NCBI GenBank assembly: GCA_002733805.1
Contig: NVXG01000045.1
Span: 1 to 36,577 of the forward strand
From: Robiginitomaculum sp.
GTDB lineage: Bacteria > Pseudomonadota > Alphaproteobacteria > Caulobacterales > Maricaulaceae
DNA: 36,577 nucleotides
Reading direction: 5' to 3'
The notes under the pieces were generated by a model. The model did not search any database, was not told the DNA's origin, and saw only the letters and a program-made list of their open reading frames with translations. Of this stretch, positions 7,801-19,420 are shown in pieces; positions within the stretch are counted from its first letter, which is position 1; every line of letters begins with the position of its first letter. The position numbers were made by a program, and so were the translations under genes.

Positions 7801-9981
7801 ATGATGAACAGGCTATTGCTGGCACGGATACTTTTTCCGATGCCGGTTCCCGAACCGTTTGATTATTTGATCCCGGACGAGCTTGCCGTCACGGTCGGTA
7901 GCTATGTTTTGGCTCCCTTGGGAACCCGCAAAGCTGTTGGCGTGGTCTGGGAAATTTGCGAACTACCGGAAATACCTGAGGGCAGAAAATTAAAGCAAAT
8001 TATCGAAGTATTTTCCACGCGTCCGATGAGCAAACCCCAACGAAAATTTGTTGATTTTGTCGGAAAATACACCTGTACCGGAGCCGGGCGGGTGTTGCGG
8101 ATGTGTCTGGCTGGCGAACAGGCGCTGGCCCCTTCACCGCAACAGGTACGGCTGACCAAAGGTTCGACCTGGCCCGATCAAGCCAGTGAGGCCCGCACCC
8201 GGGTTCTGGAAACGGTTGGTGGGCAGGATTGGGCACCGGGGGAGCTGGCCAAAGCGGCGGGGGTATCGGCTGGCATGTTGAATGCCTTAGTCAAAACCGG
8301 CGGATTGATCCGCCAAATGCACGATGTGGATGCGCCGTTTGATGTGCCGGATCCGGGGCAGGCCTTGGTTCAACTAACCCCATCGCAAGACATTGCTGCC
8401 AAGGCGTTGGTGCAGGCCGTTGTCACCCGAAAATACGCGCCGGTCCTGCTGGATGGCATTACCGGCTCTGGCAAGACAGAAGTGTATTTTGAGGCGGTGG
8501 CGGAAGCCTTGGCCCAAAACCCAGAGCATCAGGTGTTGATTCTGTTGCCAGAAATTGCCTTGACCCAGGATGTATTGGCCCGTTTTGCCAAGCGCTTTGG
8601 AGCCAAACCAGCCGAATGGCATTCCGATGTCACCGGCGCGCAGCGCAGGCGCGTTTGGCGACAGGTTGCGGCCGGACAGGCCCGGATCGTGGTCGGCGCC
8701 CGCTCTGCCTTGTTTCTACCTTTCGCTAATCTGGCCCTGATCGTGGTCGATGAAGAGCATGACAGCTCGTTCAAGCAAGAAGAGGGCGTGTTGTATCACG
8801 CCCGCGATATGGCCGTAGTCCGGGCCCAAGGGGAGCAGGCGGTGATCATTTTGGCTTCGGCTACACCATCGCTGGAAACCCTGCAAAACGCGGCGGCCGG
8901 GCGCTATGCCCACCTTGTTTTGCCATCGAGGCCCGGTATCTCGCGCTTGCCAGAGGTCAGCGCCATTGACTTGCGAGAACATCCGGCCCCGAAAAATCGC
9001 TGGATATCCGGCCCTCTACAGCAAGCTATGGCGGAAACATTGGCCAAGGGTGAACAGGTCTTGCTCTATTTGAACCGCCGGGGGTATGCGCCTTTGACCA
9101 TTTGTCGGGCTTGCGGGGAGCGCATCAAAACCCCGCATACGGATGCCTATCTGGTCGAGCATCGCCGCACAGGGCGGTTGGTGTGCCATCTGACCGGGTT
9201 TTCCATGCCCAAACCGGATAAATGCCCGTCCTGCGGCGTAGCGGATTCTCTGCACGCGGTTGGACCGGGGGTTGAGCGGCTGTCCGAAGAAGTGGCACAA
9301 TTGTTTCCCGAGGCCCGTCGTGAGGTCTTTTCATCGGATACCACTAGCAATCCAGCCCAGATCCGGTCGTTGATCCAGCGCATGGAGAGCGGACAGATTG
9401 ATATTTTGATCGGCACGCAAATCGCCGCCAAAGGCCATAATTTTCCAAAATTGACGTTGGTCGGGGTCATCGACGCCGATATGGGATTAAGCGGTGCGGA
9501 TTTGCGGGCTGGCGAGCGTGCCTACCAAACCCTGATCCAGGTGGCGGGTCGGGCCGGTCGGGCTGATCTGGCCGGTCGAGCCATGTTGCAAACCCATCAG
9601 CCAGAGCATGAAGCATTGTCCGCTTTGCTGGCCCGCGACCGTGACCGGTTTGTTGCGGCTGAATTGTTTATTCGTCAGCAAATGGGTTTTCCACCATTCG
9701 GACGTCTGGCCGCGATTATTGTGTCGGCCAATAGCGAGCAAAAAGTCATCCGCGCTGCGGCTGATTTTGCGGCACTGGCCCCTGCGGCAAGTGGCATTGA
9801 GATATGGGGGCCATCCGAGCCGGTGTTTGCCGTTGTGCGGGGTCGTTGGCGGCGGCGGCTTTTGGTACGTTCGGAAAAACAAACCGATTTGTCGGCCTAT
9901 ATGTCAGACTGGAAACGGAACTTCCGGGCCAGCGCCGATATCCGGATCAAACTGGATATTGATCCTTATAGTTTCTTTTGA
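7801..9981 (+). CDS. priA: primosomal replication helicase PriA
   Basis: 3'-to-5' superfamily 2 DNA helicase that restarts stalled replication forks. The N-terminal DNA-binding domain covers about 1-110; the helicase core has Walker [10 protein letters not shown] and the DEEH box VDEEHD; helicase motifs V and VI lie in [11 protein letters not shown] and QVAGRAGRA. The zinc insert is odd. C435, C438, C475 and C478 (the Zn1 set) are present, but in the Zn2 set only C462 remains; the other three positions are threonines (T444, T447, T465). At 726 residues it is full length. AAGGAA at 7788-7793 supports ATG 7801 over the next ATG. Confidence 0.96.
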   Translation: MMNRLLLARILFPMPVPEPFDYLIPDELAVTVGSYVLAPLGTRKAVGVVWEICELPEIPEGRKLKQIIEVFSTRPMSKPQRKFVDFVGKYTCTGAGRVLRMCLAGEQALAPSPQQVRLTKGSTWPDQASEARTRVLETVGGQDWAPGELAKAAGVSAGMLNALVKTGGLIRQMHDVDAPFDVPDPGQALVQLTPSQDIAAKALVQAVVTRKYAPVLLDGITGSGKTEVYFEAVAEALAQNPEHQVLILLPEIALTQDVLARFAKRFGAKPAEWHSDVTGAQRRRVWRQVAAGQARIVVGARSALFLPFANLALIVVDEEHDSSFKQEEGVLYHARDMAVVRAQGEQAVIILASATPSLETLQNAAAGRYAHLVLPSRPGISRLPEVSAIDLREHPAPKNRWISGPLQQAMAETLAKGEQVLLYLNRRGYAPLTICRACGERIKTPHTDAYLVEHRRTGRLVCHLTGFSMPKPDKCPSCGVADSLHAVGPGVERLSEEVAQLFPEARREVFSSDTTSNPAQIRSLIQRMESGQIDILIGTQIAAKGHNFPKLTLVGVIDADMGLSGADLRAGERAYQTLIQVAGRAGRADLAGRAMLQTHQPEHEALSALLARDRDRFVAAELFIRQQMGFPPFGRLAAIIVSANSEQKVIRAAADFAALAPAASGIEIWGPSEPVFAVVRGRWRRRLLVRSEKQTDLSAYMSDWKRNFRASADIRIKLDIDPYSFF

Positions 9982-9984
9982 GGA

Positions 9985-11913
9985 TCAACCGGTCTGTTGT
10001 GTCGCCGGGTTTTCATGGGCTTTGGCGGCCTGCACTGCTTCCTGCATGGCCGAATACAGCAGTTTAGGCTGTATGGGCTTGGCGATATGGTCGTCCATTC
10101 CAGCGGCCAGATATTCTTGGCGTTGATGCGGCATGGCATTGGCAGTAACCGCCAGAATGGGTGTTTTGTCCCGGTGTTCGGATCGTTCCAGTTTGCGGAT
10201 GGCCAAGGTGGCTTCCAACCCGTTCATATTGGGCATCTGGATGTCCATCAGCACCAGATCAAATTTGCTACCTTTCCATATTTTGACGGCTTGTACGCCG
10301 TCTTCAGCAAAGACCAGATCAGCTTTCAAGGGAGCCAGAAGAGCTTTCATGACCATGCGATTGGTCTGGTTATCCTCAGCAATTAAAATCCGCAAAGCTG
10401 GTTTTTTGTCGTTTTCTACCGTATCTGGCTTGTCATTGACCTCTTCAATCGGTGCATCAGCCAAACGAGTAACTGGAACAAAATACCGGAAGCTGGAGCC
10501 TTTGCCCAATTTGCTATTCAGATCAATCTCACCGCCCATTTGTTCAGCCAATTTCTGACAAATGGCCAGACCCAAACCGGTGCCGTCATATTTGCGGCTC
10601 AACGAGCTATCCACTTGAGTGAATTTGTCAAAAATGGTTTTTTGCGCCTCGATTGGAATGCCAACCCCGGTATCAATAATATTGAACAGCAAATAATGTT
10701 GGCCCCCGGCATCAATCTGTTCACTAATTTTGATGGTTACGCTGCCGGTTTCAGTAAATTTAAGCGCATTGCTGACCAGATTGCTGACAATCTGGCGCAA
10801 GCGGGCTGGATCACTCTCAAATTGACTTTCTTCGGCCACAGAACAATCCAGTATCAGGGCAACGCCTTTTTCGTCGGCGGTCGCCATAAACAAATCGCGG
10901 ATCGGCCGAGCCACATCGGATATCCCGAACGCTTCTTCTGCAAGGCGAAACTCGCCAGCTTCAATTTTGGACAGGTCCAGCACATCGTTCAGGATGGTCA
11001 ACAAATTCTGACCAGATTTTTTGACCGTATCCAACATACCGAATTGGGCTTTGTTGAGCTTGGTGGCGCCCAATGCCGTGGCCATGCCCATAATGCCGTT
11101 CAGCGGTGTACGAATTTCATGGCTCATAACCGCCAGAAATTCCGATTTGGCCTTGTTGGCAATTTCCGCCTTGTCCCGGGAAAGCCGCAGGTCTCTGGTC
11201 CGATTGCGGACCCGGTCTTCTAATTCATCGCGATAGGCCAGCAGTTCAGCTTGGGCCGAGGCTAGCGCCCGCCCGCGTTTTTGGGCATCGCGCAGGATGA
11301 CATACCAGATCAGACTGATGACCAGTAGGGCAATGACTGCGCCAAACATGGCTTTGTTGGAAGTGCCCAATGCGGCCTCACGCTCGGCAATTAAATCCAC
11401 GCGGACTTGCAGCAATTGTTGTTTCATCGCCCGGTCAAACTGACTGGCTGCCAGATTATAGGCCGGATCTCCAATAAACAAGGTGGCGCTATTTTTGTCG
11501 CCCCGGCGAATGTGATCAAATGCCTTTTCCTCGTATGGAATCATTTTTTGTCGTGCGGATTGTGCTTTTATGGCCGCTTCGATGGTCAGTGCGGTTCTGG
11601 CCAATTCCGTGGCGGTTTGCAGTTGGGCCCACAATTGGGCTGACAAAGTGCGATAGCGGCTTTCCCAGCGACGATCGCCGCTTTCGCGGGCTGAGGACAA
11701 AACATAGCTCAGCTCGCGGCGGGTCGAGATCACATCGCCGCGAATTTGAGCCAGATCCGATGCACCTTCGGCCGCCAGTGAAATTTTAAGTGCGCTTTGT
11801 CGTAAGGTAAATCCCAGCCCGGTGACCATGGCAATAGTCAGGCTTAACGCCAGCAGAACCAAAGCGGTTCGTGACTTGAAAAGGGCCAGTTCTTTTAGTC
11901 GGATGGGTGACAT
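9985..11913 (-). CDS. hybrid sensor histidine kinase with C-terminal receiver
   Basis: Membrane-bound hybrid histidine kinase of 642 residues. TM1 is at about 16-37, a helical periplasmic domain runs to about 193, TM2 follows at about 195-213, and a coiled coil leads into HisKA with H265 in the box [10 protein letters not shown]. The ATPase domain shows N-box [10 protein letters not shown]1 DTGVGIP and G2 GTGLGLAI. The receiver follows with EDNQTNR and the phosphoacceptor D557 in LMDIQMPN, then the KP pair in HIAKPIQ. There is no HPt domain and no partner response regulator nearby. GGAG at 11919-11922 favours ATG 11913 over a GTG at 11919. The gene is convergent with priA (3-base gap) and divergent from the atp operon. 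The signal sensed is unknown. Confidence 0.9.
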   Translation of the reverse strand: MSPIRLKELALFKSRTALVLLALSLTIAMVTGLGFTLRQSALKISLAAEGASDLAQIRGDVISTRRELSYVLSSARESGDRRWESRYRTLSAQLWAQLQTATELARTALTIEAAIKAQSARQKMIPYEEKAFDHIRRGDKNSATLFIGDPAYNLAASQFDRAMKQQLLQVRVDLIAEREAALGTSNKAMFGAVIALLVISLIWYVILRDAQKRGRALASAQAELLAYRDELEDRVRNRTRDLRLSRDKAEIANKAKSEFLAVMSHEIRTPLNGIMGMATALGATKLNKAQFGMLDTVKKSGQNLLTILNDVLDLSKIEAGEFRLAEEAFGISDVARPIRDLFMATADEKGVALILDCSVAEESQFESDPARLRQIVSNLVSNALKFTETGSVTIKISEQIDAGGQHYLLFNIIDTGVGIPIEAQKTIFDKFTQVDSSLSRKYDGTGLGLAICQKLAEQMGGEIDLNSKLGKGSSFRYFVPVTRLADAPIEEVNDKPDTVENDKKPALRILIAEDNQTNRMVMKALLAPLKADLVFAEDGVQAVKIWKGSKFDLVLMDIQMPNMNGLEATLAIRKLERSEHRDKTPILAVTANAMPHQRQEYLAAGMDDHIAKPIQPKLLYSAMQEAVQAAKAHENPATQQTG

Positions 11914-12194
11914 GCCCACTCCACTGCTGCCTTACTTAGGTTGTGCACATTAGGGTGGAAGCGTTAAATAAACGTGGACTTGGTTGCATTTGCTGTTTCG
12001 GGGAAGTGGCACCAAATACAAGTTGAGGCAAAGCGGTGTCTTGCGGGGGGCAGTTCCTCATGCTATGTCGCCGCCGAGTAGATGAAAAATTCGATTCTCG
12101 AAGATCAATTTTTTATAAATACTCATGGAAAAACAATTGGTTATGGGGCAAATCATTTGCCGAGTAACTCAATGTAAGCAAAGAGTGATTTCAA
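11914..12194. other. divergent intergenic region upstream of the atp operon
   Basis: 281 bases between the divergent kinase and atpH. No open reading frame or strong hairpin is apparent. TATAAA at 12114-12119 is a possible -10 for atpH, but no convincing -35 accompanies it (TCGATT at 12091-12096 is weak). Confidence 0.3.
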
Positions 12195-12752
12195 GTGCCA
12201 AGCGTACAAGTAAATTCAGCAAGTGCCGCAGGCCGTTATGCTGTTGCAATTTATGAACTGGCGCAGGAAAGCAAAATCCTGCCCCGTGTCGGAAAAGAAT
12301 TGCTTAGCTTACAAAAAGCCTTGCGTGGATCAGCTGATCTATTGGCGCTCGCCGCGTCTCCGATGGTTGGCGCTTCACAGAAAGTCGCGGTATTTCAGGC
12401 TTTGGCCTCCAAGGCAAAGTTCTCGCCGCTGATGGTCAATTTCGTCGGGCTGGTCTGTGAAAATGGACGTGCCGCTGATTTGAGCGATATGGTCGATGGA
12501 TTTGGTGCTCTGGTTGACCAAGCCAAGGGTACACTGCAAGCCAATGCAATCACCGCGCAAGACTTGAGCGCACAGCAGAAAAAGAATTTGGCCTCTGGCT
12601 TGAAAAAAGCTTTGGGCCGCACGGTAAAACTGAAAACCGAAGTCGATTCTCGACTTCTCGGCGGGCTGGTCGTTCAGATCGGCTCGGTCATGTTTGACAG
12701 CTCTCTCAAGACACAACTTGAGGGTCTGAAATTGGCGATGAAGGAAAGTTAA
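12195..12752 (+). CDS. atpH: ATP synthase F1 subunit delta
   Basis: Peripheral-stalk delta subunit (OSCP homologue), holding the F1 head to the Fo b subunits. The 185-residue length is normal. The N-terminal helical domain contains [12 protein letters not shown] and the C-terminal part contains [17 protein letters not shown], both conserved. The start is a GTG at 12195; AAGAG at 12181-12185 is a modest ribosome binding site. It is first in atpH-A-G-D-C, the F1-only arrangement usual in alphaproteobacteria, where Fo genes are at another locus. Confidence 0.95.
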   Translation: MPSVQVNSASAAGRYAVAIYELAQESKILPRVGKELLSLQKALRGSADLLALAASPMVGASQKVAVFQALASKAKFSPLMVNFVGLVCENGRAADLSDMVDGFGALVDQAKGTLQANAITAQDLSAQQKKNLASGLKKALGRTVKLKTEVDSRLLGGLVVQIGSVMFDSSLKTQLEGLKLAMKES

Positions 12753-12757
12753 TAGCA

Positions 12758-14287
12758 ATGGATATCCGGGCAGCGGAAATTTCCGCAATCTTGAAAAAAC
12801 AAATCAAGGGTTATGGCACCAAAGCCGAGGTCTCTGATGTGGGACAGGTTTTGTCGATCGGCGACGGGATCGCCCGGGTGTATGGCCTGGATGAAGTCAA
12901 AGCCGGTGAAATGGTTGAGTTTCCAGGCGGCATCAAAGGCATGGCGCTCAATCTGGAACGCGATAATGTCGGCGTGGTGATCTTTGGTGAAGACCGGGGC
13001 ATCAAGGAAGGCGATACGGTCAAGCGTTTGGGCGAGATCGTTGATGTACCTGCCGGTCGTTCTTTGCTGGGCCGCGTGGTCAATGCCTTGGGCGAGCCAA
13101 TTGATGCCAAAGGGCCGATCGCGACCAAAGACCGTCGCCGGGTAGATGTAAAAGCACCGGGGATTATTCCTCGCAAATCCGTACATGAGCCAATGGCCAC
13201 CGGCATTAAGGCTATTGATGCACTGATCCCGGTCGGTCGTGGCCAGCGCGAGCTGATCATTGGTGATCGCCAGACCGGTAAAACCGCGATTGCGATTGAT
13301 ACCATTATCAATCAGAAAAAAGTCAATGAGAGCGATGACGAAAGTCAAAAGCTGTATTGTGTCTATGTGGCGATTGGTCAGAAACGCTCGACCGTTGCGC
13401 AGATCGTGAAAACCCTCGAAGAAAACGGCGCCATGGAATACACTATCGTGGTGTCCGCCACCGCGTCTGAACCGGCTCCCATGCAGTATCTGGCTCCCTT
13501 TTCCGGCTGCGCTATGGCCGAATGGTTCCGCGATAATGGTATGCACGCTCTGATCGTTTATGATGATCTGTCCAAACAGGCTGTGGCCTATCGCCAGATG
13601 TCCTTGTTGCTGCGTCGTCCACCGGGTCGCGAAGCCTATCCGGGTGATGTGTTTTACCTGCATTCCCGCTTGCTGGAGCGTGCCGCCAAGTTGAACGAAG
13701 ATAATGGTTCCGGTTCGATGACCGCTCTGCCGATCATTGAAACCCAAGCCAATGACGTGTCAGCCTATATCCCGACCAATGTGATCTCGATCACCGATGG
13801 TCAGATATTTCTGGAAACCGATTTGTTCTACCAAGGTATTCGTCCGGCCCTAAACGTCGGTCTGTCGGTGAGTCGAGTGGGTTCAGCCGCACAAACCAAA
13901 GCCATGAAAAAAGTAGCCGGTCCGGTAAAGGGTGAATTGGCTCAATACCGTGAAATGGCGGCTTTTGCTAAATTTGGCTCTGATCTGGATGCCTCAACTC
14001 AAGCCATGTTGGCCCGGGGTGAGCGGTTGACTGAATTGTTGAAACAACCACAGTTCTCGCCGTTGTCATTGGCCGAGCAGGTTTGTGCGATTTATGCAGG
14101 TACCCGTGGGTATCTTGATAAAATTCCGGTAAAAGACGTTGGTCGGTTCGAAGCTGAATTGCTGCGGACCATGCATGCTGATCATTCATCACTGATGGAA
14201 GATATTCGTTCCACCCGCGAGCTAAGCGCTGATATCGAGAAACGCTTGAAAGCGGCGCTGGATACATTTGCTGGGCATTTTGCGTAA
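12758..14287 (+). CDS. atpA: ATP synthase F1 subunit alpha
   Basis: Non-catalytic nucleotide-binding subunit of the F1 hexamer, 509 residues as expected. Walker A GDRQTGKT lies at residues 169-176; [16 protein letters not shown] and the [12 protein letters not shown] block are conserved family segments. It starts 5 bases after the atpH stop, with AAGGAAAG ahead of the ATG, so translation is tightly coupled. Nothing looks unusual. Confidence 0.98.
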   Translation: MDIRAAEISAILKKQIKGYGTKAEVSDVGQVLSIGDGIARVYGLDEVKAGEMVEFPGGIKGMALNLERDNVGVVIFGEDRGIKEGDTVKRLGEIVDVPAGRSLLGRVVNALGEPIDAKGPIATKDRRRVDVKAPGIIPRKSVHEPMATGIKAIDALIPVGRGQRELIIGDRQTGKTAIAIDTIINQKKVNESDDESQKLYCVYVAIGQKRSTVAQIVKTLEENGAMEYTIVVSATASEPAPMQYLAPFSGCAMAEWFRDNGMHALIVYDDLSKQAVAYRQMSLLLRRPPGREAYPGDVFYLHSRLLERAAKLNEDNGSGSMTALPIIETQANDVSAYIPTNVISITDGQIFLETDLFYQGIRPALNVGLSVSRVGSAAQTKAMKKVAGPVKGELAQYREMAAFAKFGSDLDASTQAMLARGERLTELLKQPQFSPLSLAEQVCAIYAGTRGYLDKIPVKDVGRFEAELLRTMHADHSSLMEDIRSTRELSADIEKRLKAALDTFAGHFA

Positions 14288-14311
14288 AAACAGGATTGAG
14301 GACAGGCTGAT

Positions 14312-15199
14312 ATGGCTTCCTTGAAAGAATTTCGGAACCGCATCGATAGCGTAAAATCGACGCAGAAGATCACCAAAGCCATGCAAATGGTTGCGGCGGC
14401 CAAACTGCGTCGGGCGCAAGAATCAGTGGAAAGTGCGCGGCCGTATGCGGCAAGAATGGGCGCCGTTGTCGGTAATTTGTCCCATTCGATGACCGATCAG
14501 CCCGATGCACCTAAATTGCTGGTCGGTACCGGCAATGATCAAACTCATCTGATTCTGGTTGCCAGCTCGGATCGCGGATTGTGCGGCGGGTTTAACAGCT
14601 CGATTGCCCGTAAATCCCGCGAATTGATCTCCAATTTGATCAAGCAGGGCAAGCAGGTCAAAATCCTCTGTGTCGGGGTGAAAGCCCACGAACAATTGCG
14701 CCGCATATATAGTGATAAAATTGTGGACGTTATTTCCTTGCGTGAGCACAAGCATATCGACAGCAATATTGCTGGCTCGATTGCCACGCGCGTGCTGGAA
14801 ATGTTTGAAGCCGGTGAATTTGACGTTTGCACCTTGGTGTTTTCCAAATTCAAAAACGTCATGACCCAAACACCGGCCACCCAAACTCTGATCCCGGCGG
14901 CTGGTTCGCTGGATGAACCGGCCGAGCTGCCAGATCTGGGCGGCGCGTGTTACACCTATGAGCCAGACGAAGAGGAAATTCTCAACGTCTTGCTACCCCG
15001 AAATTTAAGTACCCAAATCTTTCAGGCACTTCTTGAGAATGTTGCCGGTGAAATGGGTTCCAAAATGACCGCCATGGACAATGCAACCCGCAATGCCGGC
15101 GAGATGATTGATAAACTGACCCTGCAATACAACCGAAAACGCCAGAGCATGATTACGACCGAATTGATCGAAATCATTGCCGGCGCAGAAGCGATCTAG
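14312..15199 (+). CDS. atpG: ATP synthase F1 subunit gamma
   Basis: Central rotor subunit, 295 residues. Both long coiled-coil ends are recognisable: N-terminal RIDSVKSTQKITKAMQMVAA and C-terminal EMIDKLTLQYNRKRQ-ITTELIEI. SSDRGLCGGFN is the conserved mid-segment. GAGGACAGG lies upstream of the ATG. It sits in the usual place between atpA and atpD. Confidence 0.97.
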   Translation: MASLKEFRNRIDSVKSTQKITKAMQMVAAAKLRRAQESVESARPYAARMGAVVGNLSHSMTDQPDAPKLLVGTGNDQTHLILVASSDRGLCGGFNSSIARKSRELISNLIKQGKQVKILCVGVKAHEQLRRIYSDKIVDVISLREHKHIDSNIAGSIATRVLEMFEAGEFDVCTLVFSKFKNVMTQTPATQTLIPAAGSLDEPAELPDLGGACYTYEPDEEEILNVLLPRNLSTQIFQALLENVAGEMGSKMTAMDNATRNAGEMIDKLTLQYNRKRQSMITTELIEIIAGAEAI

Positions 15200-15205
15200 G
15201 AATAG

Positions 15206-16795
<1,590 letters not shown>

Positions 16796-16824
16796 TTTAA
16801 GGGTAAGCCCGCCAAGGATTAAAC

Positions 16825-17226
16825 ATGACTGACAAGCTGCATTTCTCACTGGTTTCTCCCGAAAAAGAATTATTTTCGGGCAATGTGGACAGTGTAACTG
16901 TACCCGGTTCCGAAGGCGATTTTGGGGTCTATCCAGAGCATATGCCGGTGATGACCACCATTCGCCCCGGTGCCATATCGGTGATGAATGATGATGCTGA
17001 GCGCCGCATCTATATCATCGGTGGTTTTGCTGATGTAACGCAAGAAGGCTTGACGATTTTGGCCGAACAGGCGGTAGAACTGGCCGATCTTGATCCAGCT
17101 AAACTGGCCCAAGACATCACCAACGCCGAAGAAGACGTGCGCGATGCCGACAATGACGACAAACGCGAAGCCGCCGAAGAAAATCTGGATACTTTGCGCT
17201 CCATGCAAAGTGCCATGAACGCTTGA
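16825..17226 (+). CDS. atpC: ATP synthase F1 subunit epsilon
   Basis: Epsilon subunit, 133 residues, which couples gamma to the c-ring and can inhibit ATP hydrolysis. The N-terminal beta-sandwich is clear (KLHFSLVSPEKELFSG, GDFGVYPEHMPVMT). The C-terminal helical part is short, acidic and Ala/Asp-rich. AAGGA precedes the ATG. The stop overlaps the TTG start of the next gene. Confidence 0.96.
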   Translation: MTDKLHFSLVSPEKELFSGNVDSVTVPGSEGDFGVYPEHMPVMTTIRPGAISVMNDDAERRIYIIGGFADVTQEGLTILAEQAVELADLDPAKLAQDITNAEEDVRDADNDDKREAAEENLDTLRSMQSAMNA

Positions 17227-18101
17227 GTGATCAGCCAGAACGCCAGCATAAACGTTTTTTTTGGTTCAAAGCTGCGATTGCCACACTGATTTTGATCAGT
17301 TTGCTCGGGGTGTATGCCCGGTTTATTGAACCCAAAACCCTGATTGTACGAAATTTTGACGTGACCATTGCTGGTTGGTCCGGTCCGACATTGCGCGTCA
17401 TTGTACTGTCCGACACCCATGTGGGTGGTCGCCATATGAGCGCGGCGCGGGTCGCTAAAATCATGAACAAGGTGCGTACACTTTCGCCTGATCTGGTCCT
17501 GCTGGCCGGGGACTATGTCGGCGGTCATTTGCCGATGGATCAACACAGTGCAGAATCCCGGCAAGAGATTACCGATGGTTTGATCGCGTTTGGCACCGGA
17601 GAGCCGAAGTTTGGCACCTATGCCGTGTTGGGCAATCATGATTGGTGGTATGATGGCGGGCAAGTCCGCAGCCAATTGGAACAAGCCGGAATTTCCGTGT
17701 TGACCAATGAAGTAGCGCTGGCCGACATCGACGGCTGGCAATTGCAAATTGCCGGGATCGGCGACATCACCACGCATCATGCGGATACCAATGCGCTCAT
17801 GGCGCAAATGAACCCGGCACTGCCATCTTTCACCCTGACTCATAATCCGGATGTGTTCGTTGGATTTACCGCCTCGGCTGCTATGAATTTTGCTGGTCAC
17901 ACCCATGGTGGGCAAGTTTGGTTGCCATTTTTGGGCCGTCCGGGCGTGCCCTCAAAATACGGCCAACGCTTTGCCCGTGGCCGCTATGACGACGATCCCG
18001 GCATCATTATGGTCACCAGCGGCATCGGCACCAGCCTACTGCCAATCCGCTTCATGACCCCGCCCGAGATCATGGTGGTACGGATCACCGGTGGGTCTTG
18101 A
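17223..18101 (+). CDS. membrane-anchored metallophosphoesterase (YkuE/YaeI-like)
   Basis: Calcineurin-like metallophosphoesterase of 292 residues with an N-terminal anchor helix (about 13-33) after a basic stretch. All dinuclear-metal motifs are present: LSDTHVGG (DxH), LLAGDYVGG (GD), LGNHDWWYD (GNHD), LTHNPD (H) and GHTHGGQ (GHxH). Relatives such as YkuE and YaeI are envelope phosphodiesterases; the substrate here is unknown. The best start is a TTG at 17223 overlapping the atpC stop, which implies co-translation with the atp operon; no ATG lies nearby in frame. Confidence 0.85.
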   Translation: MSDQPERQHKRFFWFKAAIATLILISLLGVYARFIEPKTLIVRNFDVTIAGWSGPTLRVIVLSDTHVGGRHMSAARVAKIMNKVRTLSPDLVLLAGDYVGGHLPMDQHSAESRQEITDGLIAFGTGEPKFGTYAVLGNHDWWYDGGQVRSQLEQAGISVLTNEVALADIDGWQLQIAGIGDITTHHADTNALMAQMNPALPSFTLTHNPDVFVGFTASAAMNFAGHTHGGQVWLPFLGRPGVPSKYGQRFARGRYDDDPGIIMVTSGIGTSLLPIRFMTPPEIMVVRITGGS

Positions 18102-18119
18102 GCATATTTCGGCCAGCAT

Positions 18120-18190
18120 CTGGACCCCGGACTAAATCTGGGGACCTGCTTCACGAAAACCCCGGCCCCCGGATTTAGTCCGGGGTCCAG
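18120..18190. repeat. REP-like doublet forming a 19-bp inverted repeat, family A
   Basis: CTGGACCCCGGACTAAATC at 18120-18138 is perfectly complementary to 18172-18190. Each half is itself a smaller CCCCGG/CCGGGG palindrome. The element fills the space between the convergent metallophosphoesterase and GIY-YIG genes, so it could end transcription from both sides or protect 3' ends. Confidence 0.8.
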
Positions 18191-18197
18191 CCCAAGT

Positions 18198-18494
18198 TCA
18201 AAGCCTTGATATTTTCGGCCATAAATCCACCCATTCCGGATTACCTTGTTCAATCCGGTTGATTTTCCACTCTCGCCGCCAGCGCTTCATGCGCCTTTCC
18301 TGCGCGAGAGCAGCATCTATATCAGGAAAATCTTCAAACCAAACGCAATGAGTCAGCCCATATTTTTTGGTAAAGCCTTCGACCATCGCATTTCGATGTT
18401 GATGAACTCTAGCGATTAAATTAGATGTGGAACCAACGTACAATGTCCCATTGCGCTTGTTGGTCATGATGTAAACCCAGTTGATCTGGCTCAT
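18198..18494 (-). CDS. single-domain GIY-YIG protein
   Basis: A 98-residue protein consisting of one GIY-YIG nuclease-fold domain, of the small free-standing bacterial type. WVYIMTNKRNGTLYVGST carries the VYI...YVG motif, followed by a conserved Arg (LIARVHQHR), the segment TKKYGLTHCVWFE, and the Glu in AQERRMKRWRREWK. Cellular function of these small proteins is not settled; DNA cleavage is inferred from the fold. It has no DNA-binding partner domain. It lies between family A repeats on both sides and is divergent from the HEPN gene. Confidence 0.85.
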   Translation of the reverse strand: MSQINWVYIMTNKRNGTLYVGSTSNLIARVHQHRNAMVEGFTKKYGLTHCVWFEDFPDIDAALAQERRMKRWRREWKINRIEQGNPEWVDLWPKISRL

Positions 18495-18509
18495 GTGCCC
18501 GCCCCTCTG

Positions 18510-18583
18510 GGCCCTGGACTAAATCCGGGGACCGAAAAAGTATTTATTTGTCTGCCGGTCCCCGGCCTTGAGCCGGGGTCCAG
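18510..18583. repeat. REP-like doublet, family A
   Basis: Two elements in opposite orientation: a degenerate copy CCCTGGACTAAATCCGGGG (from 18511) and a well-kept copy GGTCCCCGGCCTTGAGCCGG (from 18557). They occupy the divergent intergenic space between the GIY-YIG gene and the HEPN-type gene. Confidence 0.75.
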
Positions 18584-18627
18584 CTAAACGTACGATAACC
18601 GCTATACTAGAGGAGGTTGTCTCAAAT

Positions 18628-19317
18628 ATGGCAAAACTTACATCGTCAGAAAAGCTGGACCTAGCGAGAACACGAACTAATGAACTGGTTGATAAGGTTA
18701 TTGAGTTAATTGAGACTGATGCAGTTAATGATGGCTTTATTTTTACCGATAGAGTTTCAAAAACTATACCAAAATCACACGCAGCAAATGCTTATAATGT
18801 TCTGGTCCGAAATCAGCTAGACTATCAAATAGTGCGCACGATAGCCTTATGGGATAATTGCCAATCAAATGATTTTGAGAAAATATCCATTCCTGCGATC
18901 TTAAATCTTTTAGATGCTGACACAATAGAGTTGGCAAAGAAACAAAACTTAGCAGTTGAAATTGCTAAAGAAGAGGATGGATTCTACAGGGAGATGGCAG
19001 ACGAGAGCAACGATCGTTGTGATGAAGTAATTGGTTTAGCTAGAAGGATATCTGCATCAGATAAATTGAAATCACTGACAAATTTTAGAAGTAAACATTT
19101 GGCCCATAATCTAAATCAAACTAGGCTTGAAAAAAAGGCTTCAGAGCCATTGCAAGATGTCTCACCCGAGGAACTCAGAGAGCTACTAGAAAGTGCCATC
19201 AAGTGCATTTCTGCACTTCATATATGTTTGAATGGAACACATTTTGATTTTGAAAGCGCTAAAGGTTTTGCGACAAAGAATGCCCGTGAATTGTGGGATC
19301 GTTTTAAGTTTACATAA
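18628..19317 (+). CDS. HEPN-domain protein, AbiU2-like
   Basis: A 229-residue, largely helical protein with visibly more A+T than its neighbours. The segment NFRSKHLAH (R154 to H160) is a HEPN RX5H motif, the ribonuclease active-site signature, and the context (Arg, Lys-His, Leu-Ala-His, then a helical C-terminus) resembles the AbiU2-type HEPN proteins linked to phage abortive infection. AGGAGG at 18611-18616 selects this ATG; an upstream in-frame extension would run into a repeat. There is no obvious antitoxin such as an MNT gene. RNase activity and phage defence are inference. It is bracketed by family A repeats and convergent with lepA. Confidence 0.6.
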   Translation: MAKLTSSEKLDLARTRTNELVDKVIELIETDAVNDGFIFTDRVSKTIPKSHAANAYNVLVRNQLDYQIVRTIALWDNCQSNDFEKISIPAILNLLDADTIELAKKQNLAVEIAKEEDGFYREMADESNDRCDEVIGLARRISASDKLKSLTNFRSKHLAHNLNQTRLEKKASEPLQDVSPEELRELLESAIKCISALHICLNGTHFDFESAKGFATKNARELWDRFKFT

Positions 19318-19339
19318 TTAGATGCGCTCATCGGAAGGT

Positions 19340-19411
19340 TGGACCCCGGACTAAATCCGGGGACCGAAAATATGCATATATTGACCAGTCCCCGGCCTTG
19401 AGCCAGACTCC
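19340..19411. repeat. REP-like doublet, family A
   Basis: A first copy, TGGACCCCGGACTAAATCCG (from 19340), and a second, partly decayed inverted copy starting AGTCCCCGGCCTTGAG (19387). They lie between the convergent HEPN-type gene and lepA, leaving 10 bases to the lepA stop. Confidence 0.75.
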
Positions 19412-19420
19412 CCAGCCTTC

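Noticed and set aside
10540..11223. Plus-strand open frame of 227 codons within the histidine kinase gene
   Set aside because: Antisense to the HisKA and ATPase domains, no recognisable protein features.
12749..13747. Long open frame (332 codons) on the minus strand inside atpA
   Set aside because: It is antisense to a certain, highly conserved gene and its product looks like no family; open antisense frames are common with this codon usage.
18198..18494. GIY-YIG gene as part of a homing intron
   Set aside because: No intron or intein features and no interrupted host gene; small free-standing proteins of this type are common in bacterial chromosomes.
18603..18608. TATACT as a -10 box for the HEPN-type gene
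   Set aside because: Transcription would begin inside the AGGAGG ribosome binding site, and there is no -35 at a workable distance.
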